Positions 53,309-61,484 of a DNA stretch of 64,000 nucleotides are shown here, in pieces. Position 1 is the first letter of the stretch. Every line of letters begins with the position of its first letter. The notes below the pieces were generated by a model. It was not told where the DNA came from. It searched no databases and was given only the letters and a program-made list of their open reading frames with translations. The position numbers were made by a program, and so were the translations under genes. This DNA is from CALXOJ01 sp034120015 (GTDB lineage Bacteria > Spirochaetota > Spirochaetia > JAFGXN01): contig JAXEIF010000022.1 of NCBI GenBank assembly GCA_034120015.1, positions 1-64,000 of the forward strand. Direction: 5' to 3'.

Positions 53309-54337
53309 ATGCATAAGATTCTGATTTTGGGGAGTTGTCGCGGACTGGATCTTTATTTTCTGATAAAAGATGAAGTAAAAATTATCCGTAAACACGGAGA
53401 AGTCGGTGCCGATGATTTAAAAGGCTTTCATGCCGTTATTGCTGATGCGGGTGAATTACCGGTTCTGTTTACGGAACGGCTGAAGGAAATCTGCAGCCGT
53501 TTAAAGATCCCGCTTTTTTCCGAAAGCGGCGGATTCATACAAATGCTGGTTGAGAATGCAGTTTCGTTTGAATTTCTTTCGGAAAAGGTAATGAAAACGT
53601 CCCGATCCGACGGTGAGATTTTTGTCGGAAATTCGGTCAAGATATGCGGACTGAGAGAAAAAATACAAAAACTGGCCGGTCAGGACTGTAAGATTTTTAT
53701 TACCGGAGAAACGGGAACAGGAAAAGAAGTTCTGGCCGAATCGATATACCGGCAGTCGAAACGAACGGGACTTCCCTTTGTGAAAATAAACTGCGCATCA
53801 ATACCGCCGTCTCTGGCCGAATCGCAAATGTTCGGAACGGAGCCGGGAGCTTATACCGATGCGGTTTCTTATTCCGGGTTTCTGGAGAAAGCGCATAACG
53901 GAACCCTGTTTCTGGACGAAATACCCGATCTGATGGTGGATCTTCAGGCAAAATTTTTGCGGGTTTTGGAAGAAAAGGAGTTTTTCCGTATCGGCGGGAA
54001 AAAAAAGATTGCTTCGGATTTTCGCATGTTATCGGCCTCGAATCGTCCCGGGTCGGAACTTTTTCGGACACAGAAATTCCGCAGCGATTTGCTTTACCGT
54101 ATTTCCGAATATATTTTGGAAATTCCGCCGTTAAGAGAACGCAGCGAAGATATTCCTCTTTTATGCCGTTTTTTTCTGCCCGAGGAAAACGGATGGAGAA
54201 TTACCGATTCAGCCATGAATAAACTGATAGCATACCGCTGGCCGGGAAATGTCAGAGAACTGAAAAATGTTTTAAAACGTTCTCTGATAAATGCTTCCGG
54301 GTGCACACTGAGTGCCGACGATATTGTCTTTAATTAG
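53309..54337 (+). CDS. Sigma-54 activator-like AAA+ protein without DNA-binding domain
   Basis: A 342-residue enhancer-binding-protein relative. Residues 1-100 look like a degenerate receiver (KILILGSCRGLD, AVIADAGELP). The AAA+ domain has Walker A GETGTGKEV, Walker B TLFLDEIPD, the Arg-finger region KFRSDLLYRI and WPGNVRELKNVLKRS. The sigma-54 contact loop GAFTGA reads GAYTDA, in MFGTEPGAYTDA. The protein ends where a Fis-type helix-turn-helix normally begins. It may work from solution, as some FlgR/CtcC-type activators do, or no longer drive sigma-54. It is divergent from the sugar-binding lipoprotein and overlaps the convergent glycosidase end by 8 nt. Confidence 0.85.
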   Translation: MHKILILGSCRGLDLYFLIKDEVKIIRKHGEVGADDLKGFHAVIADAGELPVLFTERLKEICSRLKIPLFSESGGFIQMLVENAVSFEFLSEKVMKTSRSDGEIFVGNSVKICGLREKIQKLAGQDCKIFITGETGTGKEVLAESIYRQSKRTGLPFVKINCASIPPSLAESQMFGTEPGAYTDAVSYSGFLEKAHNGTLFLDEIPDLMVDLQAKFLRVLEEKEFFRIGGKKKIASDFRMLSASNRPGSELFRTQKFRSDLLYRISEYILEIPPLRERSEDIPLLCRFFLPEENGWRITDSAMNKLIAYRWPGNVRELKNVLKRSLINASGCTLSADDIVFN

Positions 54338-56382
54338 AACGGAAATCGATATCCAGAGGCGTTCGGGCGGCGACAGTTTGGGAGAAGACAATACGGCCGT
54401 CGGCGCAGCTGACGGTAACGGTTAAAAGTGTCGGGTCATCACCGGATCGGACGACATCGATGTCAAAAAGATTGCCGAATGCGGCTATTTTTCTTAAATG
54501 TGCATAAGCCCATTCCTTCGGCAGTTGCGGAATCATTGAAAAAGAATGCAGTCCTGTCGGTCGGATTCCGAAAAGACCCTCCGTAAAAATCCGGCAGTAA
54601 AGACCGCTTTCCGCGGACAGATGTTTCTGATTGCCTTCCGGCCAGGCTTCAACCGGGTACGGAACGTGTTCTCCCAAAAGGCGGTTTTCGGAATATTTTT
54701 TCAGCAGCCCGACTGTACGTTCCGTATCACCGGCGTAAAGGGTTCCGCGGAAAGCATACAGCGTTGACCGGTCCCAAAACGTTTTTGAGCCGGCTTCCGT
54801 TAACAGTCCGTTTTCTGACCATAGGAGGGGCGAGTAGAGAGCCTCGGCGGTTTCTTCGGCTCTGTCGAAAATTCCCGCTGTCAGCGGAACGGCAATCCAC
54901 GATCGCAGTTTTTCGTTTTCTTTGTAATAACGGTAGGTCCGGAAACCACTCATGTCGGCGCCGAAATAGTTCTCGATAGCGGATTTCATTTCGGCGGCTC
55001 TTCGGGCATAAAGCGTGCTTTTTTCCGAATCGTTTAACTCCGATGCAAGCGCCGAAGCGGAAACAAGAGCGTCATAATCAAAGAGAAGATGTGTTCAGGT
55101 TGGCTTTCCCCGACGGAAACCGTCCTTCGAGTTCGTCACTGTCGGATAGAACAACGCCGTCGGAATTTAATTTCCGGCGGGAATATTCGAGACACCATTC
55201 GATTGCGGGAAACAGTTCTTCAGCCGTTTTAAGATCGCCGTATGACAATGCGAACCGTGCGGCACCGTAAGCGTACATTGCCGCATCGCCCCGATCTCCG
55301 GCTCCGCTCCAGGTACTGTCTCCTTCGGCCACTATGCTTGTAATCAAAGGCGTATCAAAATCACCCATGTATTTTTCATACATTTTGTAGCAGTTGACAG
55401 CCTGTTGATTTCCGGTTTCGTATCCGGAGAACGGGAAAAAAGGATTGACATATTCGCACTGGTCGTTTGTCCAGACAGCCGCATAATAGCTGCCGCCTCC
55501 GGGGCTGTGCATTAAGCCGCATTTTGTTTCGAAAATGCTTTCGCAGGCGCGCAGTTTTGCGTAACGGAACATTGTATTGAGAACCGGTTCGGGGGTTTCC
55601 AGAATCAGACGTTCGGACAGCTGTTGTGCAAAAAACGTTCTGCTTTTTCCTTCTTCCGAAGGATCGAAATCGGTGTCGACATATCCTTTGATTCCTGCTG
55701 CCAAAACAAAAAAGAAGACGGTCGATTGTCCGGGAAGCAGCTTTCGGTCCGTTGTGCCGACGGTTCTCGATTTAATTTCATAAGATCCGTAAACGCCTTC
55801 TTTTTCCGGTGAGATATACGAATAACCGGGGTCGGTGATGTGGACACGAACCGGAACGCCTGTGTCATTGATAATTGTCCACCTTTCGATGTAAGCGGAT
55901 TTGGTGACAGCCGGTGCTCTGCGGCGAATCACGAGAAGTCCCGTGTCTGATCGGCATGAAAATGTCAGAAATTCGTTCAGCGTAATGTCGTTAACATAAT
56001 AGCGGTCCGTTTCGGTTCCGTTGACAAAGATTCCGGGTCTGATTCTTTCCGTAACATTATGGGCAAATGAAGCATGTGTATCGTTCGGGACGGTTCTGAG
56101 CATCGGAAAAACCAGATGTCGTTGAAGAACAAGCTGTTTGTCGGTTTCGACTCCGTAACTGATAATAGCCGCGCTTTTAAACCCGGCTGCTTCCGTATGA
56201 TCGTAGTGGGGTAAGGCCGTTTCGTTTTTCAGATTCCAATGAAGTATGCCGTCCCTATTGACAGTCCATCTCGGTGATGCAGCGGTGCTGTCGGATGTCT
56301 TCATCCAGCGTGGAAAAATAAAAGATTCCGCAGTCAGACAGGAAAAAAGAGACAGACACATCAACAGCAAAATAGCTTTCAT
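54330..56382 (-). CDS. Exported six-hairpin glycosidase-like lipoprotein, split at a CTT TGA frameshift
   Basis: The first frame (56382-55078) gives signal peptide and lipobox LFSC (Cys 15), an N-terminal beta-sandwich, then (alpha/alpha)6-barrel motifs such as YYAAVWTNDQCEY and GDRGDAAMYAYG, and stops at TGA in ANLNTSSL-CTT-TGA. The second frame resumes at once with DYDALVSASALASEL and continues to 54330 (WDRSTLYAFRGTL, HSFSMIPQLPKEWAY). Skipping the single T of TGA after CTT rejoins the frames exactly. This is either a recent one-base insertion, a sequencing error, or a +1 recoding site. Full length would be about 683 residues. The glycosidase family (GH63/GH37-like) is not certain. Confidence 0.75.
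55078..55083 (-). other. CTT TGA frame junction
   Basis: On the minus strand CTT TGA T: the same two shift codons as the +1 recoding site of the RF2 gene (CTT TGA C). No Shine-Dalgarno-like stimulator sits 3 nt upstream; the nearest purine-rich run is GGGGAAAG, about 25 nt away. Confidence 0.6.
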
Positions 56383-56402
56383 GGAAAAAACGCTCCCTGT
56401 AA

Positions 56403-56432
56403 ATTATAGTTTCGTCGGAAGTTATTTGTCAA
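56403..56432 (-). promoter_or_regulatory. Leadered promoter of the glycosidase gene
   Basis: TTGACA, 18-bp spacer, TATAAT on the minus strand. The 20-nt stretch to ATG holds GGGAG. It contrasts with the leaderless-type starts nearby. Confidence 0.7.
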
Positions 56433-56468
56433 GAAAAAAAGATGACGTGTGAAAAATTGATTTCCGGC

Positions 56469-56497
56469 TTGAAAAAATTCGGGTTTTGCCTTACAAT
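56469..56497 (+). promoter_or_regulatory. Near-leaderless promoter of the STAS gene
   Basis: TTGAAA, 17-bp spacer, TACAAT, ATG 10 nt later. The expected leader is only a few bases, with no Shine-Dalgarno. Confidence 0.6.
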
Positions 56498-56507
56498 ATC
56501 AAAAGAT

Positions 56508-57086
56508 ATGGCACAAAAATCCACCGGAAACAATATCTATCCTGATGAATATCCGAAAACACAAAAAAGACGGGAACCTCTGAAAGTCAAGACCAAAGAA
56601 ATTGATGAAGTCGATGCCTGCCGGATTATTTATGTCTACGGAATGCTTGACGCAAATACCGGATATATTTTGCAGGAAGAAATCGATAAAGCTCTGGCGG
56701 CTGGTGTGGTTAATTTTATCTTTGATTTGGAAGATTTAAATTATATTTCAAGTCAGAGTATCGGCATTTTCGGGAATTTAAAAGACACCGTCAAGCCCTA
56801 CAAAGGCGATGTCGCCATGTACGGTTTACGCGGAAAGGTTCTGGAGATGTTTACCCTGTTGGGCTTTGCTTCATACTTTATTGTCACAAATGATATATAC
56901 GAAGCTATCGGCGAACTTTTGACAAAAGATACGACCGAAGAAGAAGAAATTGTTTATTTTCCGAAAACTTTTAATTGTCCGATATGCCAGGCAAAGCTGA
57001 CGGCTCAAAAACAGGGTGTTTATAACTGTTCGAAGTGTAAAACCCGTCTTTTGGTCAATCCTAAAGGAGAAATTTCCATTATTTAA
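56508..57086 (+). CDS. STAS-domain protein with C-terminal zinc ribbon
   Basis: A 192-residue cytoplasmic protein. Residues 30-140 form a STAS fold like anti-sigma factor antagonists (RIIYVYGMLDANTGYILQEE, FIFDLEDLNYISSQSIGIF), with Ser-Ser at the usual phospho-site position. A C-terminal zinc ribbon uses CPIC and CSKC. The combination suggests a partner-switch regulator with an added protein- or nucleic-acid-binding module. I chose ATG 56508 rather than an earlier in-frame start because the promoter lies between them. Two membrane-protein genes follow closely. Confidence 0.85.
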   Translation: MAQKSTGNNIYPDEYPKTQKRREPLKVKTKEIDEVDACRIIYVYGMLDANTGYILQEEIDKALAAGVVNFIFDLEDLNYISSQSIGIFGNLKDTVKPYKGDVAMYGLRGKVLEMFTLLGFASYFIVTNDIYEAIGELLTKDTTEEEEIVYFPKTFNCPICQAKLTAQKQGVYNCSKCKTRLLVNPKGEISII

Positions 57087-57105
57087 TATTATCCGGGGAG
57101 AATTC

Positions 57106-57876
57106 GTGACAAAAGCGCCTGCTTCGATAATTTTGTTTTGTTTTCGTTTTTTCGGAGTGACGGTTTTTATTTTATTGCCGGATCTTCCGGTGTTTTCGGC
57201 TTTTTGTCTGCAAAGTCATGTTGCTCTGACGGGTTCCGTTCTTCTGCAAAGAATGCTTTACATTTACACGGTTGCGGCGCCTGTGGTATTCTTTTTTGCT
57301 TTTACTGCCGGCAGTATTCGGGCTGACCGAAAAACCGTTGCCGGGAATGCGGCGGAATTTGTTTTGGGGGCGATCGCAGCAACAGTTTCGATTTTGCTGT
57401 TTTTGTATTTCTCGGGAAAACCGGAAATGCCGGGCAATCCGTATTTGTATTTTAATTACTGTTTTATCGGTACGGAGGCCGATCTTTTTTCCCCGGATTC
57501 GTTCGGGGTTTCCGTTTTCCGGCTTTTTTCCGGCGAAGCGGCTGTTCTGCTTCCTTTCGGATCGTTTTCTTCAATTGCCTTTCGTCTGGTTGAAAACGGA
57601 AAGGTTTTCTTCCCGGTTTATGCAGCGGTTCTCTTTACGCTGACAGCGGTTTCCGCCCGCTTTTGTTCCCGCGGACGATGGCCCCTGTTTAATTTGTCCG
57701 TCTGCTTTTTCGCTTTTTATGCAACGGCTTTGATTCATCGTTTATGGCTTACGGCTGCGGACCGGTTCGCCTTTTCTTCGGTTTTTTTTGCGGCTGGTAT
57801 TGTCACCGTCGACTTTTTAATTACCGCCGTTATGATTTTTTTAATATGGAGACGATCCCGTGATACAGTATTCTAA
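57106..57876 (+). CDS. Unknown multi-pass membrane protein
   Basis: A 256-residue Phe-rich protein with about seven hydrophobic segments (IILFCFRFFGVTVFILL, VVFFFAFTAGSI, FVLGAIAATVSILLFLYF and more to the C-terminus). I do not recognise a family. The start is probably GTG 57106, which has GGGGAG 5 nt upstream and lies 19 nt after the STAS stop. It overlaps the next membrane gene by 17 nt. It likely forms an operon with the STAS gene, but no function can be assigned. Confidence 0.65.
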   Translation: MTKAPASIILFCFRFFGVTVFILLPDLPVFSAFCLQSHVALTGSVLLQRMLYIYTVAAPVVFFFAFTAGSIRADRKTVAGNAAEFVLGAIAATVSILLFLYFSGKPEMPGNPYLYFNYCFIGTEADLFSPDSFGVSVFRLFSGEAAVLLPFGSFSSIAFRLVENGKVFFPVYAAVLFTLTAVSARFCSRGRWPLFNLSVCFFAFYATALIHRLWLTAADRFAFSSVFFAAGIVTVDFLITAVMIFLIWRRSRDTVF

Positions 57877-59452
57877 TGCCCGAAAAGCGCTTTTTGCAGG
57901 AACGTTTCTTTCTTTTGTTATATCAGCGGTCATATCCGTGTCTGCGGTTTATGCTTTGTACCGTTTTGATTCGTATCTGGATTGTTACTATACGCAGGTT
58001 TTTTTTGCGGAAGCGGCCGTTCTTTTTCCGTTTTGCTTTGTGTTTTGTTATCTGATTTTTTTGTTGATTTTTGCATCCGCCGTACTTCCTTTTGATCATT
58101 CCGATCCGAAAAGAATGCTGAACAGGGTTTTATTTTCGGTTTGGCTGTTTCTTGTTTTTTCTCTGGTCGGTTTTTTCTTTCTGATTCCGGCGGCGAATCA
58201 GATTAAAGAACGGGCCTCTTTTCGTTCGTCGGTTGCCGTCGACAGTCTGAATAAATTTACCGAAATGTTTCGCGAAAAGAGGTATAATGAAGCATTGAAC
58301 TTTCTGGGAATTTACGAATCGGTAGATAAAAATGCCGATGCCCGTTTTTCATCTGCCGATGATACGATTTCCTTTGTTCTGATTCACAGAAGAAAACCTG
58401 ATGTATCACGAAAAGAATATTGGCTGAATTCGGAAAATCTCCGCAACGAGCTGAATTCCCTTATCCGGGAGCAGTTGCCGGCTCCGGTGCAGACGTCCGC
58501 AAACGATTATGCTTTAAAGAAACTTGCCTACGAGAAATATTCTTTCGGAAAGGAAAATAATTATTATCAGCCGATAGCCGAATCGTATAAAATTTTTGCC
58601 TATTTATCCGCGATTTCTCCGGAAGATAACGAGCTCGGACTGCATAGGAAACGGGCCGAAAAAGAAATTCGCCGTCATGTTCTGGTTAAAGACAGAATTC
58701 GGGAAGAAAGTGTCTTTCCGCTTTCACATAATATCTGTTTTGTCAATCTCGAAAACGAATCTTTGAGGCAGGTTATTTATGCGAGAAAACTGATTTCTCT
58801 GACGGGACGTAATCTGGTTGAATCCGTACGGGTAGAAACGGTATACGGCGACGGTCGGAAATCGGTTTTAAAAGCCGAATACGGGCGTATCGAAAAAGAC
58901 AGGATTTTATTTGACTCTGTTTATCTGGCGGATCCGACAAAAGTGGTCGGTGGGTATTTTACGGAAGGCGGACCCGATGAATTCGTTAACAGTCACTTCG
59001 TGCCGCTGTATATTCCGGGGGCGCTTCTGCCTCTTTTTGATTCCGATAACAGGAATTTGTCGACAGTGCCGTTTTTTGATCTGATCAGGATTCGCAACCG
59101 GTTTCCTGCCGAGCGGGAAATTGCCGGATTTTACGAACAGGAAATTGTTCTTCGAAGCATCCGGTTGCTGTGTATTCTTCTTGCACCGTTTTTCATTTTA
59201 TACTGGGGTTTCCGGATGGCGCCGAAAGAGAAAAATCGTAATTCGGGAATAGGTTATCAGTTGCCGCTGGTCATTCCGGCGGTCTGCTTTTTTTTCTTTG
59301 CCGCCTATCTGGCAGTCGGTTTGGTTTCTGCAGTCGGTGTCATGTTTTTATCCGCAAAAACGATTTTTATTGCGCTTCCGGGAGTTTTCACGGGGATACT
59401 GGTCTGTCTGATTTTCGCGTTTGTCGTTTCCTATAACCGAAGGATGATGTAG
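57860..59452 (+). CDS. Unknown membrane protein with large extracytoplasmic domain
   Basis: A 530-residue protein with three N-terminal membrane helices (about 10-35, 42-75, 92-115), a soluble domain of about 310 residues (helical, TPR-like near REKRYNEALNFLGIY, then beta-rich SVRVETVYGDGRKSV), and three C-terminal helices after about 430. The start is GTG inside the preceding gene. It resembles LptF/LptG-type layout (helices-soluble-helices), but I see no sequence match good enough to claim that. The stop abuts the convergent murA end. Confidence 0.62.
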   Translation: MIQYSNARKALFAGTFLSFVISAVISVSAVYALYRFDSYLDCYYTQVFFAEAAVLFPFCFVFCYLIFLLIFASAVLPFDHSDPKRMLNRVLFSVWLFLVFSLVGFFFLIPAANQIKERASFRSSVAVDSLNKFTEMFREKRYNEALNFLGIYESVDKNADARFSSADDTISFVLIHRRKPDVSRKEYWLNSENLRNELNSLIREQLPAPVQTSANDYALKKLAYEKYSFGKENNYYQPIAESYKIFAYLSAISPEDNELGLHRKRAEKEIRRHVLVKDRIREESVFPLSHNICFVNLENESLRQVIYARKLISLTGRNLVESVRVETVYGDGRKSVLKAEYGRIEKDRILFDSVYLADPTKVVGGYFTEGGPDEFVNSHFVPLYIPGALLPLFDSDNRNLSTVPFFDLIRIRNRFPAEREIAGFYEQEIVLRSIRLLCILLAPFFILYWGFRMAPKEKNRNSGIGYQLPLVIPAVCFFFFAAYLAVGLVSAVGVMFLSAKTIFIALPGVFTGILVCLIFAFVVSYNRRMM

Positions 59453-60733
59453 TCAGACAGGTAGTCTTTCAATGGCTGCTCCGATGGAGGAAAGTTTTTC
59501 GACAATATTTTCGTATCCCCGTTCAATCTGATAAACATTCTGGATGCGGCTGGTGCCCTCCGCGCACAGTGCCGCAATAATCATTGCCATACCGGCGCGC
59601 ACATCCGGAGAGCTTAATTTGGCTCCCTGCAGTTTTGACGGTCCGCTGACAACGGCCCGGTGCGGATCGCATAAGACGATGCGGGCGCCCATGCTGATCA
59701 GTTTGTCGACAAAAAACATTCGTGATTCGAACAGTTTTTCGTGAATCAGAACCATGCCTTCGACTTGAGAGGCGACAACGGTCATAATGCTGGTGAGGTC
59801 GGCCGGAAAACCGGGCCACGGCGCATCGTCGATTTTCGGAATCGCGCCGCCTATATCTTCGCTGACTTTCAGTCTCTGATCTGCCGGGACAATGATGTTG
59901 TTCCCGTTCGTTTCCCATCGGATACCGAGTTTGGCAAAAGCCAGTTTTGTCATGCGCATATTTTCGGGGCAGGCGTTTTCGATTTCGAGCCGGCTGTGGG
60001 TAACGGCAGCCAGTCCTATAAACGAACCGACCTCCATAAAATCCGATCCGATGGTAAAGTCGGCACCGTGAAGAGCTTCGACTCCTTCGATGTGCAGCAG
60101 GTTCGAACCGATACCGGTAATGCGGGCTCCCATCGCGCACAGCATCCGGCAAAGGTCGCCGACATGCGGTTCGCATGCCGCATTAAAGATCGTCGTTTTG
60201 CCTTCACTGAGGACGGCTGCCATTACGGCATTTTCTGTCGCCGTGACACTGGCTTCGTCCAAAAACATATCGGTACCGGTCAGGTGGTCGGCGCGAATAT
60301 TAAATTCCGAATCAATACGGATTTGTGCCCCGAGGGCTTCGAAAGCCAGAAAATGAGTATCGAGACGGCGGCGACCGATAACATCTCCGCCGGGCGGAGG
60401 TAAGATTGCCTGCCGGCAACGGGCCAGCAATGGACCGGCGAGCAAAATCGAGGCGCGCATTTTCTGGGCGCCTTCTTTCGGGACAACGGTTGTGCTGATA
60501 TCTTTCGCTTCGAAAGAAAAAATGCCGTCTCCGATCTTTTCGACAGAGACTCCCAATTCGCGGACGACGTCCATCATGACTTTTACATCCTCGATTTCGG
60601 GAATATTCCGTAATACGATCTTTTCGCAGGTCAGCAGAGTTGCGCAGATACAGGGAAGGGCGGCGTTTTTGTTGCCGCTTGCTTTGATTTTTCCCGAAAG
60701 GGGCCGGTTGCCTTCAATGACATATTTATACAT
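59453..60733 (-). CDS. murA: UDP-N-acetylglucosamine 1-carboxyvinyltransferase, Asp-type active site
   Basis: A 426-residue cytoplasmic enzyme for the first committed step of peptidoglycan synthesis. KASGNKNAALP holds the conserved Lys/Asn, QKMRASILLAGPLL the Arg region, and RIQNVYQIERGYEN the C-terminal block. The active loop reads PPGGDVIGRRRLDTH, where most enzymes have PGGC: the Cys attacked by fosfomycin is Asp. Such enzymes (Mycobacterium, Chlamydia, Borrelia) are active but resist the drug. It has a strong promoter with ATG only 6 nt beyond the -10 box. Confidence 0.96.
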   Translation of the reverse strand: MYKYVIEGNRPLSGKIKASGNKNAALPCICATLLTCEKIVLRNIPEIEDVKVMMDVVRELGVSVEKIGDGIFSFEAKDISTTVVPKEGAQKMRASILLAGPLLARCRQAILPPPGGDVIGRRRLDTHFLAFEALGAQIRIDSEFNIRADHLTGTDMFLDEASVTATENAVMAAVLSEGKTTIFNAACEPHVGDLCRMLCAMGARITGIGSNLLHIEGVEALHGADFTIGSDFMEVGSFIGLAAVTHSRLEIENACPENMRMTKLAFAKLGIRWETNGNNIIVPADQRLKVSEDIGGAIPKIDDAPWPGFPADLTSIMTVVASQVEGMVLIHEKLFESRMFFVDKLISMGARIVLCDPHRAVVSGPSKLQGAKLSSPDVRAGMAMIIAALCAEGTSRIQNVYQIERGYENIVEKLSSIGAAIERLPV

Positions 60734-60739
60734 ATCCGC

Positions 60740-60768
60740 AGTTTACCCGTTCTTTTTTTTTCTGTCAA
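60740..60768 (-). promoter_or_regulatory. Leaderless-type promoter of murA
   Basis: TTGACA, exact 17-bp spacer, TAAACT, GCGGAT, ATG on the minus strand. There is no room for a Shine-Dalgarno. Confidence 0.75.
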
Positions 60769-60811
60769 TAAAGATGACGGAAACGTTTTTTTGTAGACTA
60801 ATTTGAATGAT

Positions 60812-60822
60812 TGTTATATTAT
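60812..60822 (+). promoter_or_regulatory. Extended -10 of leaderless-type promoter
   Basis: TGTTATATTAT holds TATATT (8 nt before ATG 60829) and TATTAT (6 nt before). No Shine-Dalgarno follows. Confidence 0.5.
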
Positions 60823-60828
60823 CATTAA

Positions 60829-61482
60829 ATGAGTAAGGTTTATTTGTTTTCCGATATTTCCGAACCTTTTGCATTGCAGTTGGCGAAGAAGTTTTCCGAA
60901 AACGGAGATTCCGTTTGGGGAATTGCTTCGGAACCGCTGCCGACGGATAATCCCGATTCTGTTTCTTTTCGTAATATTCACTCTTTTTCCGGTACGCCGG
61001 GATCTTCGCTGTCGGTTGTTTCTTTTTTTCGGAAAGTACTGAATGAACATGATAAAATCGACAGCGTGCTGTTTTTCGGAATTCCCGTACAGGAAAATGT
61101 TTCCGTTTCGGATTCCGGAAAACTTTATTTCGAAACGCTTGTGGATCGGAAAATCAAAAATATGATGTTTTTTTTGAGTGAATCCGTTAAACAGATTCGC
61201 AGGGGAAAAACAGGTTCGATTGCTTTTATAGATTATTTTGATCCGGCTCGAAAAAACATAGCCAATGTATTATGGCAAAGCAGTTTTTGCGGTATAGCGG
61301 ACTGGATGTGCGCGGTACCGTCTGTCGAAGAAATTCCGGCTGTGTTGTATCGGATGAAAAACGAAAAAAAAGATCAGGCAGTGAATTTTATTGCGGAACA
61401 CTTTAAGGATGAACAGAAAACATATCCGGCCGTTTATGTTTCCGAAGATAAAAAGTCACGCGGATTTTTCGGGTTGAGGTAA
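60829..61482 (+). CDS. Hypothetical protein, Rossmann/SDR-like
   Basis: A 217-residue cytoplasmic protein. Its N-terminus (VYLFSDISEPFALQLAKKFSENG) and middle (FFGIPVQENVSV, GSIAFIDYFDPARKNIA) follow the alternating strand-helix plan of short-chain dehydrogenases, but the Gly-rich dinucleotide motif and the YxxxK catalytic pair are not evident. It may be a non-catalytic relative. It ends 2 nt before the symporter gene and is likely cotranscribed with it. Confidence 0.55.
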   Translation: MSKVYLFSDISEPFALQLAKKFSENGDSVWGIASEPLPTDNPDSVSFRNIHSFSGTPGSSLSVVSFFRKVLNEHDKIDSVLFFGIPVQENVSVSDSGKLYFETLVDRKIKNMMFFLSESVKQIRRGKTGSIAFIDYFDPARKNIANVLWQSSFCGIADWMCAVPSVEEIPAVLYRMKNEKKDQAVNFIAEHFKDEQKTYPAVYVSEDKKSRGFFGLR

Positions 61483-61484
61483 AT

